A DNA stretch of 23,354 bases from Peptococcaceae bacterium (GCA_900756555.1 CAAEKP010000139.1:1-23354), one strand, 5' to 3'; positions 7,222-14,869 are shown, counted from the first letter of the stretch. The notes: generated by a model from the sequence alone, not told the origin. Numbers and translations: made by a program.

Positions 7222-7609
7222 GGGACACAACCTCCTCAATCTGTTCTAAGACCCATTGCAGTCGTGCTTCATCTTTTTTTAAATATAAATAACCTACCAG
7301 TGCCTCCAGCGCTGTACTTTTGCGATAGGTCTGCATATCCGCATTTTTAGGCACAATCCCTTTGGCATTACGGCCGCGACGAACTACACCCAGTTCTTCT
7401 TCGGTTAAATCTGATTCCAGACGCAACAGCAGCGCCGCCTGGGTGTTATTGTTCACCCGCTTTACGCCCAATTGATGCAGATTGTGGGCTTTTATACTCT
7501 TATGCAGCATCTCCCTCCGCACATATAATTCATAAACGGCATCTCCAACGTAGGCCAGTGTCAGCCCCGGTAGTTCTGCCGGATTTCCTTCGTATGTAAA
7601 CTCTAACAT
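7208..7609 (-). CDS. mrnC: Mini-ribonuclease III (MrnC)
   Basis: A 133-residue RNase III catalytic domain without a double-stranded RNA binding domain, the hallmark of Mini-III. In Bacillus this dimeric enzyme matures the ends of 23S rRNA. The catalytic signature LAYVGDAVYELYVR lies at 18-31 (Asp23), and the second acidic motif is in STALEALVGYLYL near residue 100. A TTG two codons upstream is in frame, but GGGGAG seven bases before ATG 7609 favours this start. It is the first gene of the mrnC-thyX-rlmB-rae1 group; cysS, its usual upstream neighbour, is absent here. Confidence 0.93.
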   Translation of the reverse strand: MLEFTYEGNPAELPGLTLAYVGDAVYELYVRREMLHKSIKAHNLHQLGVKRVNNNTQAALLLRLESDLTEEELGVVRRGRNAKGIVPKNADMQTYRKSTALEALVGYLYLKKDEARLQWVLEQIEEVVSHGTH

Positions 7610-7641
7610 AAGCAAACTCCCCTATACGTATATTCCGTTTT

Positions 7642-7670
7642 ATTATAACATACTTACCGTGCAATGTAGC
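7642..7670 (-). promoter_or_regulatory. Probable promoter of the mrnC-thyX-rlmB-rae1 operon
   Basis: A perfect -10 (TATAAT, 7642-7647, minus strand) lies 33 bases before the mrnC start. The hexamer at 17-base spacing (GCTACA, 7665-7670) is a poor -35. A terminator just upstream closes the symporter transcript, so a new promoter is needed here. Confidence 0.5.
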
Positions 7671-7704
7671 GAATAATTTGCAGAACATCAGGCAAAAATT
7701 CCAC

Positions 7705-7742
7705 AAAAAAAGAGACTGGTTATAATAATATATCCAGCCTCT
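7705..7742 (-). terminator. Intrinsic terminator of the AGCS symporter gene
   Basis: Minus strand: AGAGGCTGG pairs with CCAGTCTCT (9 bp, one G-U) around a 14-base AT-rich loop, followed by seven U residues, 28 bases past the symporter stop. Confidence 0.85.
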
Positions 7743-7770
7743 TATCATATTTCCTTTTTTGGTAAACCGA

Positions 7771-9159
7771 TTAAGCCTTTGCTTTATTTTCTTTCAGTTC
7801 TCTAAAGTAATCTCTTACCAGCTTGGTTACTGTACCACTTAACAGAACCAGAGCAATCAGGTTTGGAATTGCCATCAGACCATTTAAGGTATCGGCAATT
7901 GCCCAGATCAGCTGTAAACCACCAACAGCGCCAACAAAGGACATTACAATAAATACAACTCTGTAACCCAGTTTTACATTACCAACCCAGGATTTTGTTT
8001 TGAACAGATATTCAATGGATTTTTCACCGTAGTAAGACCAGCCCAATAAGGTGGACAGTGCGAACAATACGGTACCAATGGTAACGCCTATTGTACCAAA
8101 CATCCCTACTGACTGATTAAATGCGGCAATGGACAACGCTGCACCATCCAGCCCTTCTGCGGTGTACATACCAGACATAACAACAACCAAGCTGGTAATT
8201 GTACAAATGATGAAGGTATCAAAAATAACTTCAAATGCGCCCCACATCCCCTGTTTTACAGGGTTATCGGTATTTGCAGCAGCATGGGCGATAGGTGCAC
8301 TCCCTAAGCCGGCTTCATTGGAGAATACCCCGCGGGCAAAACCGAACCGAATTGCGTTCATGATGGTATAACCCATTACGCCACCCAGTACAGACTGTGG
8401 TGCAAAAGCACCCTGGAAGATGATTGCGAAAGCACCTGGCAGTTTATCCAGATTTAACGCAATAGTGATGACACCTAACAATACATAAATAACACCCATA
8501 ACTGGAACCAGACGTTCTGTAACTTCTGCGATACGTTTAATCCCACCTAAAATTACAAATGCTACGATAATTGCGACTACAACACCAGTTACCACTGGAG
8601 AGATACCAACCGTTTCATTCAATGCGGTTGCGATAGAGTTGGACTGGGTCATGTTCCCAATCCCGAAAGAAGCCAGTGTAGCAAAGCAGGCAAAGATTAC
8701 GCCCAGCCATTTTGCGTTCAGGCCATTTTCCATATAATACATTGGACCGCCGACCCATTCGCCTCGTTCATTTTTCTGACGGAATTTTACAGCCAGAGTA
8801 ACTTCCGCAAATTTGGTCATGGTACCAAACAATGCGCTGACCCACATCCAGAATACTGCACCAGGGCCCCCGGCAACGATAGCTGTTGCTACCCCTGTAA
8901 TATTACCAGTCCCTACGGTTGATGCTAATGCAGTGGCAACTGCCTGATAAGGCGAGATACCTGCTTCATCTTTTTTATGCGCATCTTCCCCAAACAAGCT
9001 GCCTACTGTGCTCTTCATGATAGTGCCTAATTTTGTCAGCTGCGGAAACCCTGCACGGATGGTCAGCAAAATCCCTGTACCTACCAGCAGTAACAACATG
9101 ACTGGCCCCCACACGAAGCCGTTAATGACACTGTTTACACTTTCAATTGTTTCGATCAT
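7771..9159 (-). CDS. Sodium:alanine/glycine symporter, AGCS family (AlsT-like)
   Basis: A 462-residue membrane protein of the alanine/glycine:cation symporter family, with about ten or more hydrophobic helices. Family features include the N-terminal RAGFPQL segment, the STVGTGNITGVATAI helix break, GGPGAVFWMWVSALFGTMTK, and FSNEAGLGSAPIAHAAA, the unwound substrate and sodium region. It imports small neutral amino acids with sodium. An upstream in-frame ATG (9189) adds ten residues, but the AAGGGGG/AAAAGG purine stretch before ATG 9159 supports the shorter start. It is monocistronic, with its own promoter, tandem operator-like repeats and terminator, so it is probably regulated on its own. The exact substrate cannot be read from sequence. 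Confidence 0.92.
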   Translation of the reverse strand: MIETIESVNSVINGFVWGPVMLLLLVGTGILLTIRAGFPQLTKLGTIMKSTVGSLFGEDAHKKDEAGISPYQAVATALASTVGTGNITGVATAIVAGGPGAVFWMWVSALFGTMTKFAEVTLAVKFRQKNERGEWVGGPMYYMENGLNAKWLGVIFACFATLASFGIGNMTQSNSIATALNETVGISPVVTGVVVAIIVAFVILGGIKRIAEVTERLVPVMGVIYVLLGVITIALNLDKLPGAFAIIFQGAFAPQSVLGGVMGYTIMNAIRFGFARGVFSNEAGLGSAPIAHAAANTDNPVKQGMWGAFEVIFDTFIICTITSLVVVMSGMYTAEGLDGAALSIAAFNQSVGMFGTIGVTIGTVLFALSTLLGWSYYGEKSIEYLFKTKSWVGNVKLGYRVVFIVMSFVGAVGGLQLIWAIADTLNGLMAIPNLIALVLLSGTVTKLVRDYFRELKENKAKA

Positions 9160-9200
9160 AACCTTTTCCCCCTTTTTACAACATGACAAGTCGTCTTTGT

Positions 9201-9259
9201 CTTGTAGACATTACTCTTTACCTTGTAGACATCATACTAAAACGTTCTTAAAAAAGCAA
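9201..9259 (-). promoter_or_regulatory. Symporter promoter with two 11-bp direct repeats
   Basis: Minus strand: -35 TTGCTT (9254-9259), 17 bases, -10 TATGAT (9231-9236). The 11-mer ATGTCTACAAG occurs twice (9222-9232 and 9201-9211), 21 bp apart, or two helical turns. The first copy touches the -10 box and the second covers the start of the transcript. Each copy contains TGTCTACA, an imperfect palindrome of the TGT-N2-ACA type used by several GntR-family regulators, so a repressor site is a reasonable inference. Confidence 0.6.
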
Positions 9260-9914
9260 CCCCTTTTCCTATAAGCTAAATTAATTTATAAAATATGATA
9301 TACGGCAAGATATTAAGTTTATTATTGTGTGAAAGAATTCTCAAGTTGACTCCTATAAATGGATAGGCGGCAAATGGCTTTAAATGCCCTGTTTTCTATT
9401 ATTGTATTCTGTATGTATACCAATATTCCCCATTTTTTCTACTGTGCACATTGTATACTACGCAAAACATAATTACTGTTTTTTGAAAAGAATATTGTAT
9501 GCACGGTTGTTTTTCAGCAATGTTTCTCATTCTGCTCATCATATTGCGCCTTTGCCTGCAACGCTTATGTGCCAAACTGCATCCACTAAAGCGCAGCAGC
9601 AGCCAAAAAAAGGCATAGAAAAAGCCCTGCGGCAAATGACGAGCTACCAAACATTCCGCAAAAGGGGGGATGCAGAATGAACTTTATTGCGCAAGGCTTT
9701 TTCTACAGGGTTCTATGCATAAAGCCCGTAGAGATACGATATTTTATTGTAAAAACAGGATGCCTGATTCCAATGTCCCCTTACAATAGACATCTGTTCT
9801 CTCTATAAGCATTGTACCTTACAAATGAATAATTACAAGTGTTTTTTACAAATTCCCATAAAAATATTGTATATTGTATTTACTCTGTTTTCTTCATTCT
9901 TGAGTGCGTGATTA
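9260..9914. other. Gene-poor intergenic region of about 650 bases
   Basis: No reading frame here has a plausible ribosome binding site and recognisable protein features. The stretch is AT-rich and unusually full of TTGTA/TACAA pentamers (about ten by eye, e.g. near 9402, 9746, 9782, 9811, 9846, 9871). It contains a gapped inverted repeat (9616-9631 and 9690-9705) described separately. No clear terminator for the reductase gene ending at 9915 was found close to its stop. Confidence 0.5.
9605..9740 (-). ncRNA. Possible structured small RNA or long terminator element
   Basis: On the minus strand TTGGAA (9768-9773), 16 bases, TACAAT (9746-9751) could start a transcript near 9740. That RNA would contain a 16-bp stem with one G-U pair (9690-9705 with 9616-9631). 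The stem encloses a second hairpin with CATTC/GAATG and GCA/TGC pairs around a C-rich loop. A run of seven U residues follows at 9605-9611. The structure is seen in the sequence; that it is an independent RNA is inference. It could instead be a remote terminator for the reductase gene or a small non-autonomous repeat. Confidence 0.35.
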
Positions 9915-10661
9915 CTAAATCACCATACCACCATTCACACCAATAATCTGCCCGGTGATAAATGAAGCCTGACTGGTAGCCAGAAAATAAATAGCACTCG
10001 CCACATCCTCCACCGTGCCCAACACTTCCAGTGGTGTTTCTTCCCGCAGCGCTTCCAAGGTTTCCTCATCCAGCATACGGTTCATTTCCGTCTGAATCAC
10101 ACCGGGCGCCACACAATTAACCCGTATCCCCGAAGGGCCCACTTCTTTGGCTAACGCTTTTGTCAGGCTCTGCACTGCACCTTTCGCCGCTGAATAATGC
10201 ACCTCACAGGAACCGCCTGTCTGCCCCCACATAGAAGACACATTGATAATACAACCCTGTTTCTGATGAATCATACCTGGCAGCACCGCCCGGCAGCAAT
10301 AAAAGGTGCCATCCACATGTATGCCAAACATATTATGCCAATCCGCATCGGTTAAATCGGTAAACAGCTTCTGCTGTGCAATGCCAGCATTGTTCACCAA
10401 TACATCCACCGTCCCCCATGCCTGCTCTACTGCCTGCACCATGCGCTGCACCTGCCCGCTGTCCCGCAAATCTGCCTGCTGGGTCATCACCAGCGCGCCC
10501 TGTCGCTGCAGCTCCTGTGCCGTTTGCTCAGCCTCCGCGCAGCCTGTATTATAATGCAGCACCACTGCATACCCGGCCCGGGCAAACCGCTGCGCCGTGG
10601 CCCTGCCAATCCCCCGTGACGCACCCGTCACCAATACAATTTCTTTTCCGTTTCTATGCAT
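9915..10661 (-). CDS. ymfI: SDR-family reductase, probable EF-P 5-aminopentanone reductase (YmfI-like)
   Basis: A 248-residue short-chain dehydrogenase. The NADPH-binding TGASRGIG is at 12-19, NNAG at 90-93, and the catalytic Ser142/143 with Tyr156-x3-Lys160 are intact. The stretch VSSMWGQTGGSCEVHYSAAK strongly resembles YmfI as I recall it, which in Bacillus reduces the 5-aminopentanone group on the conserved EF-P lysine to 5-aminopentanol. The Asn of the usual SDR tetrad appears as His in GIHVDG; as I recall, YmfI also has His there. FabG-type 3-oxoacyl-ACP reductase is the main alternative, but no fatty acid genes lie nearby. It is divergent from the ABC exporter pair. The AAGGA ribosome binding site is about 12 bases from ATG 10661, rather far. 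Confidence 0.75.
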   Translation of the reverse strand: MHRNGKEIVLVTGASRGIGRATAQRFARAGYAVVLHYNTGCAEAEQTAQELQRQGALVMTQQADLRDSGQVQRMVQAVEQAWGTVDVLVNNAGIAQQKLFTDLTDADWHNMFGIHVDGTFYCCRAVLPGMIHQKQGCIINVSSMWGQTGGSCEVHYSAAKGAVQSLTKALAKEVGPSGIRVNCVAPGVIQTEMNRMLDEETLEALREETPLEVLGTVEDVASAIYFLATSQASFITGQIIGVNGGMVI

Positions 10662-10753
10662 GATTCAATAACATCCTTTCCAGTTCACCATGTCAATTTA
10701 AAACCGGCATCTTTATCTTAACATAATCTACAACATCCCGCCACTGATAAGAC

Positions 10754-10783
10754 TTGAAATTTCCACTGTTAAAACGCTATAAT
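10754..10783 (+). promoter_or_regulatory. Promoter of the ABC exporter operon
   Basis: TTGAAA (10754-10759), 18 bases, TATAAT (10778-10783), about 40 bases before the first exporter start. The first gene then has AAGGAG eight bases before its ATG. Confidence 0.75.
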
Positions 10784-10823
10784 AAAACAGCTTACCTACA
10801 CAACAAATAAAGGAGTTGCTGCA

Positions 10824-12554
10824 ATGCTCAAACAGATTATTTCCTGCCTGGGGCAGTACAAAAAATATGCGCTATTGGCGCCGTGCATTATCTTAATCGA
10901 AGTATTTATGGAAATTCTCATGCCACTGGTCATGGCTAAAATTATTGACATTGGCATCCAAAACGGTGACGTGGCTTATGTTACCCGCATGGGGCTGCTC
11001 ATGATTGGCATGGCACTGCTGTCATTAGCAGCCGGTGTGCTGGCAGGCCGTTTTGCCGCTGTAGCCGGCGCCGGTTTATCCAAAGGGCTGCGTCAGAAAC
11101 TGTTTTACAAAGTGCAGGAGTTTTCCTTCCGCAACATTGACCATTTCACCACAGCGTCGCTTATCACCCGTCTGACCACCGATGTAAACAACACACAAAT
11201 GGCCTTTATGATGATGATTCGCATGGCAGTGCGCGCGCCAATGATGCTGATTTTTGCTACCATTATGGCTGTGTATCTCAATGCTCAGCTGTCCATGATT
11301 TTTCTGGTGGCTATCCCGGTACTGGCTATTTCTCTGTATGTTATTGCCTCCCGGGCTTATCCCCGTTTTCAGCAGATGCTGACCAAGTACGATAAACTCA
11401 ACGCCCGCGTACAGGAAAACCTTACTGCCATCCATCTGGTGAAAGCCTTTGTGCGGGAAGACCACGAGCGGGAAACTTTTCGGCAAGCTGCCGACGATTT
11501 GCGCCAAGCCCAACTTCGAGCCGAAAAACTTATCATCTGGTCGTCACCGATTATGCAGCTGACCATGTACAGCTGTATGATTGCCGTGGCCTGGTTTGGT
11601 GGTAACCTCATCATTGCCGGCAAAATGCAGACCGGTGAATTGCTCAGTTTTATCACCTACCTCTCGCAGATTCTTATGTCCCTGATGATGATTTCTATGA
11701 TTTTTATTATGCTCATCATGTCCCGCGCCTCCGCACTGCGCATCTGCGAAGTATTTGACGAGCCGCTGGATTTAACCGATGATGCCGTGCAGGACAATCC
11801 GCAGGTAGAAAACGGCAGCATCCGGTTTGAAGATGTATCCTTCCACTACAACCCAGAGGACAGCGCTGAGCCAGTGCTGCAACATATTAACTTGTCCATC
11901 CAATCTGGAGAAACAGTGGGCATTCTGGGCGGTACAGGTGCTTCTAAAACAACACTGGTACAGCTGATTCCCCGTCTTTACGATGCCACACAGGGACGTG
12001 TGCTGGTGGGCGGCCGCAACGTGCAGGAATACAAATTAAATACCCTGCATAACGCCGTAGCTATGGTACTGCAAAAGAACGTACTGTTCTCCGGCACCAT
12101 CAAAGAAAATCTGCGTTGGGGCAATCCCGATGCTACCGATGAACAACTCATCGCTGCCTGCCAGGCGGCACAGGCTCATGACTTTATTACCGCCTTTCCG
12201 CAAGGCTACGATACTGACCTGAGCCAGGGCGGTGTCAATCTGTCCGGCGGGCAAAAGCAGCGACTGTGTATTGCGCGTGCTTTGCTCAAACAACCAAAGA
12301 TTATTATTTTAGATGACAGTACCAGCGCCGTGGATACCGCCACCGACAGCCGTATCCGGCAGGCATTCCGTCAGAACCTGACTGATACCACCACTATCAT
12401 CATCGCCCAGCGCGTTACATCGGTAATGGATGCCGATAAAATTATTGTAATGGACAACGGTACCATCAACGCCATTGGCACTCACGACGAATTACTGGCT
12501 ACAAACGCCATCTATCAGGAAGTTTACCAATCCCAGCAGAAAGGAGCCGAATAA
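10824..12554 (+). CDS. ABC exporter half-transporter, degenerate-site subunit (MdlA/LmrC-like)
   Basis: A 576-residue half-transporter with an N-terminal six-helix exporter domain (about 15-310) and a C-terminal ATPase domain (about 330-576). The Walker A loop reads GGTGASKTT (369-377) with Ser where Gly normally precedes the Lys. The ABC signature LSGGQ is intact (473-477). Walker B ends ILDDSTS, with Asp498 replacing the catalytic Glu, and the switch His is Gln529 (IIAQRV). These changes mark it as the partner contributing the non-hydrolysing ATP site of a heterodimeric exporter. The next gene starts one base after its stop. The substrate is unknown; relatives export drugs, lipids or peptides. 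Confidence 0.92.
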   Translation: MLKQIISCLGQYKKYALLAPCIILIEVFMEILMPLVMAKIIDIGIQNGDVAYVTRMGLLMIGMALLSLAAGVLAGRFAAVAGAGLSKGLRQKLFYKVQEFSFRNIDHFTTASLITRLTTDVNNTQMAFMMMIRMAVRAPMMLIFATIMAVYLNAQLSMIFLVAIPVLAISLYVIASRAYPRFQQMLTKYDKLNARVQENLTAIHLVKAFVREDHERETFRQAADDLRQAQLRAEKLIIWSSPIMQLTMYSCMIAVAWFGGNLIIAGKMQTGELLSFITYLSQILMSLMMISMIFIMLIMSRASALRICEVFDEPLDLTDDAVQDNPQVENGSIRFEDVSFHYNPEDSAEPVLQHINLSIQSGETVGILGGTGASKTTLVQLIPRLYDATQGRVLVGGRNVQEYKLNTLHNAVAMVLQKNVLFSGTIKENLRWGNPDATDEQLIAACQAAQAHDFITAFPQGYDTDLSQGGVNLSGGQKQRLCIARALLKQPKIIILDDSTSAVDTATDSRIRQAFRQNLTDTTTIIIAQRVTSVMDADKIIVMDNGTINAIGTHDELLATNAIYQEVYQSQQKGAE

Positions 12555-12555
12555 C

Positions 12556-14394
12556 ATGGCAAAACATAAAGGGCCTATGGGCAAACCTCAGAATATCAAA
12601 AAGACTGTTGGTCGCATTCTCAGCTATATGACTGGCTTTCAGCTCCATCTGACGGTGGCTGTGTTCTGCATTATTTTCAGCGCAGCAGCTTCTATTGCCG
12701 GCACCTATTTTCTAAAACCATTGGTCAACCAGTTCATTCTGCCCTTCATCGGGCAACAGAACCCGGATCTGTCCGCTTTTATCCAGATGTTAAGCCTCAT
12801 GGCAGGCATCTATCTGCTGGGAGCTGTATCCACATTCGCTTACAACCGCATCATGCTTACCGTATCTACCCGCGCGCTGTTTCAGATTCGTACCGATTTG
12901 TTTAACCGTATGCAGGCGCTGCCTATCGGTTTTTTTGACAGCCACACCCACGGTGAACTGATGAGCCGTTTTACCAGTGATACCGATACCCTGCGTGACT
13001 TGCTCAACAGCAGTTTTTCTCAGTTTATCTCATCTTTTATCACTGTCACCGGCGTGTTTACCATGATGGTGTTGTTAAGCCCTCTGCTTACCCTGCTGGT
13101 AATGCTGATGGTAGCTGTGATGATCTTTGCCATCAAAAAAATCGGCAGCAAAAGCGGTATGTATTTCCGCAAACAGCAGCAGGCAATCGGCGCTATGAAC
13201 GGTTACATTGAAGAAATGACAGAAGGCCAGAAGGTGGTGAAAGTGTTCTGCTATGAAGAACAGGCCAAAGACCGCTTTGATACCCTGAACAATAATCTGT
13301 GTCAGGCATCCACCAATGCTCACACCTTTGCCAATGTCTTAATGCCCACTGTGGGCAATCTGTCCTATATCAACTACGCTATCACCGCCATCTTTGGCAG
13401 CATCATGGCTATCATGGGACGGCTGGACCTGGGCACCGTAGCTGCGTTCCTGCAGTACAACCGCTCCTTCTCTCACCCCATTACCCAGATTTCTCAGCAA
13501 TTTAATTCCCTGCTGAATGCTCTGGCCGGGGCTGAGCGTATCTTTCAGCTCATGGACGAACTTCCTGAAGCTGATACAGGCAATGTAACACTGGACCGCA
13601 CCCAGAATCCGCCTGTCTGGACTGTTCCTCTGCCCAACGACAGCAGCAAACAGATTCCTCTACAAGGGCATATCTGCTTTGACCATGTATACTTTCACTA
13701 CAAACCAGATAAACCAGTGCTGCGTGATGTGAGCCTTTCCGCCGCACCCGGTCAGAAAATTGCTCTTGTGGGTTCCACCGGCGCGGGCAAAACCAGTATC
13801 ACTAACCTGATTAATCGTTTCTTTGATTTAACCGACGGTACCATCACCTATGATGGCATTGATATTTGTCAAATCGGCAAAGCCGACCTGCGCAGCACCT
13901 TATCCATGGTATTGCAGGACACGCACCTGTTCACCGGCACTGTGCTGGAAAATATCCGCTACGGCCGCTTGGATGCCACTGATGAAGAAGTGATTGCCGC
14001 CGCTAAACTGGCCAACGCCCACTCCTTTATCCAGCATCTGCCCGAAGAATATCATACTGTACTCACCGCCGACGGCGCTAACCTGAGCCAAGGACAGCGA
14101 CAACTGCTGGCGATTGCCCGTGCTGCCGTGGCTAATCCAACCGTACTGATTTTGGATGAAGCTACCAGCTCCATTGACACTCGCACCGAAGCCCTCATTG
14201 AAAAAGGCATGGATCAACTTATGCAGGGACGCACGGTATTCATTATTGCCCATCGGCTTTCCACCGTGCGCAATGCCGATCAGATTCTGGTGCTGGAACA
14301 CGGACAGATTATCGAGCAAGGCAATCACCAATCCTTGCTGGCTCAAAAAGGCAAATACTATCAACTGTACCATGGTATGTTTGAGCTGGCATAA
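12556..14394 (+). CDS. ABC exporter half-transporter, canonical ATPase subunit (MdlB/LmrD-like)
   Basis: A 612-residue half-transporter: membrane domain about 25-330, then an ATPase domain. It has a normal Walker A (GSTGAGKTS, 407-415), Walker B with catalytic Glu535 (LILDEATSS) and switch His566 (IIAHRLS), while the signature is LSQGQ (510-514) rather than LSGGQ. Combined with the first subunit this gives one full ATP site and one degenerate site, the pattern of heterodimeric exporters such as TM287/288 and LmrCD. The frame is open from 12475, inside the upstream gene, but GGAG nine bases before ATG 12556 fixes the start. An insert of about 30 residues (about 345-372) lies between the two domains. 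No strong plus-strand terminator follows closely; weak hairpins at 14511-14536 and 14804-14818 are possible. Confidence 0.92.
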   Translation: MAKHKGPMGKPQNIKKTVGRILSYMTGFQLHLTVAVFCIIFSAAASIAGTYFLKPLVNQFILPFIGQQNPDLSAFIQMLSLMAGIYLLGAVSTFAYNRIMLTVSTRALFQIRTDLFNRMQALPIGFFDSHTHGELMSRFTSDTDTLRDLLNSSFSQFISSFITVTGVFTMMVLLSPLLTLLVMLMVAVMIFAIKKIGSKSGMYFRKQQQAIGAMNGYIEEMTEGQKVVKVFCYEEQAKDRFDTLNNNLCQASTNAHTFANVLMPTVGNLSYINYAITAIFGSIMAIMGRLDLGTVAAFLQYNRSFSHPITQISQQFNSLLNALAGAERIFQLMDELPEADTGNVTLDRTQNPPVWTVPLPNDSSKQIPLQGHICFDHVYFHYKPDKPVLRDVSLSAAPGQKIALVGSTGAGKTSITNLINRFFDLTDGTITYDGIDICQIGKADLRSTLSMVLQDTHLFTGTVLENIRYGRLDATDEEVIAAAKLANAHSFIQHLPEEYHTVLTADGANLSQGQRQLLAIARAAVANPTVLILDEATSSIDTRTEALIEKGMDQLMQGRTVFIIAHRLSTVRNADQILVLEHGQIIEQGNHQSLLAQKGKYYQLYHGMFELA

Positions 14395-14541
14395 TCACCT
14401 GCTATCGTACGCATCAGTCAACCATCTCAGACAAAGCAAATAATCGATGTCATACACTGCATTGTACAGTTCCACAGTTTTGGCTCATCAGACATATAAT
14501 TACAAAAGACAGAATCCTTAACAGAACGTGGATTCTTGCAC

Positions 14542-14587
14542 AAAAAAGAGCGAAGCCGGAATCTTTTCAGATTTCCTGACTTCGCTC
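14542..14587 (-). terminator. Strong intrinsic terminator (minus strand) after the phoR-side RNA candidate
   Basis: Minus strand: GAGCGAAG pairs with CTTCGCTC, and inside it GGAAATC with GATTCC, giving a long stem, followed by six U residues (14542-14547). On the plus strand no U-run follows, so it mainly serves leftward transcripts. It is about 295 bases past the phoR stop. Confidence 0.85.
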
Positions 14588-14652
14588 CAATTAACATCCG
14601 GGCAACAGCCCTCCATACATGATTAGCTTTTGAAAAATTATTGTTCGCCGGC

Positions 14653-14757
14653 TTACGGTTTCGCTTTTCGTTTGCGATTTTTCCCGCCGCACAGCGTGCA
14701 TTTTTTCAGCCTGCCTTTATCGTGGGTAAACCACGCTGGTTGACAGCAAAATTGCAC
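14653..14757 (-). CDS. Possible 34-residue cysteine-rich basic microprotein
   Basis: A small frame within the RNA candidate starts at GTG and encodes 34 residues with a CC pair near the N-terminus, a CTLC (C-x2-C) motif at about 21-24, and a very basic end (GGKNRKRKAKP). The arrangement could be a tiny zinc-binding knuckle. Against it, the purine-rich AGAGGGG lies 18 bases before the GTG, too far for a normal ribosome binding site, and no ATG is available. I do not recognise the family. Confidence 0.2.
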   Translation of the reverse strand: MQFCCQPAWFTHDKGRLKKCTLCGGKNRKRKAKP

Positions 14758-14803
14758 AGCACTGTGTATTTGCTACCCCTCTATTAGAATGCGGTTTCTG
14801 CAC

Positions 14804-14822
14804 AACGGCCATGCCGTTTTTG
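14804..14822 (+). terminator. Possible plus-strand terminator hairpin
   Basis: AACGGC-CAT-GCCGTT is followed by a T-rich stretch on the plus strand. It could stop read-through from the exporter operon before phoR, which is convergent. The same hairpin is near the 5' end of the minus-strand RNA candidate. Confidence 0.35.
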
Positions 14823-14840
14823 TGTTGTTATTGTGCCGAT

Positions 14841-14869
14841 AGTATACCATATTGTGGCAGATAAGGCAA
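14841..14869 (-). promoter_or_regulatory. Promoter of the candidate RNA
   Basis: TTGCCT (14864-14869), 17 bases, TATACT (14841-14846) on the minus strand, immediately after the phoR stop. Hexamers match the consensus at four and five of six positions. No gene of normal length follows it, which is why an RNA gene is proposed. Confidence 0.65.

Larger units (their letters stand above)
14548..14834 (-). ncRNA. Candidate structured non-coding RNA downstream of phoR
   Basis: A transcript of about 290 nt is bounded by a good promoter (14841-14869) and a strong terminator (14542-14587). No gene of normal size lies within. Several short perfect hairpins occur along it on the minus strand: AACGGC-ATG-GCCGTT (14804-14818), CACAG/CTGTG near 14756-14767, CGTGG/CCACG near 14720-14735, GCAC/GTGC near 14692-14702, TCGC/GCGA near 14661-14678, and GGGC/GCCC near 14599-14610. 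I compared it by memory with RNase P RNA, tmRNA, SRP RNA, 6S RNA and common riboswitches and recognised none. It could alternatively be a long phoR 3' untranslated region or encode a very small protein. Confidence 0.5.

Noticed and set aside
9384..9680. 98-residue rightward frame in the symporter-reductase gap
   Set aside because: No ribosome binding site, irregular composition, and it overlaps the inverted repeat; an 83-residue opposite-strand frame (9399-9650) is equally unconvincing.
10824..12554. Walker A GASK as a disabling mutation or sequencing error
   Set aside because: It coincides with other degenerate-site changes in the same subunit, and similar loops occur, as I recall, in related exporters, so it is more likely a family trait.
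14548..14834. RNase P RNA, tmRNA, SRP RNA, 6S RNA or a common riboswitch
   Set aside because: Signature segments such as GAGGAAAGTCC, a tmRNA tag frame with a tRNA-like end, the SRP GGAAG loop, or conserved cores of TPP, FMN, cobalamin, lysine, SAM and c-di-GMP riboswitches were not found.
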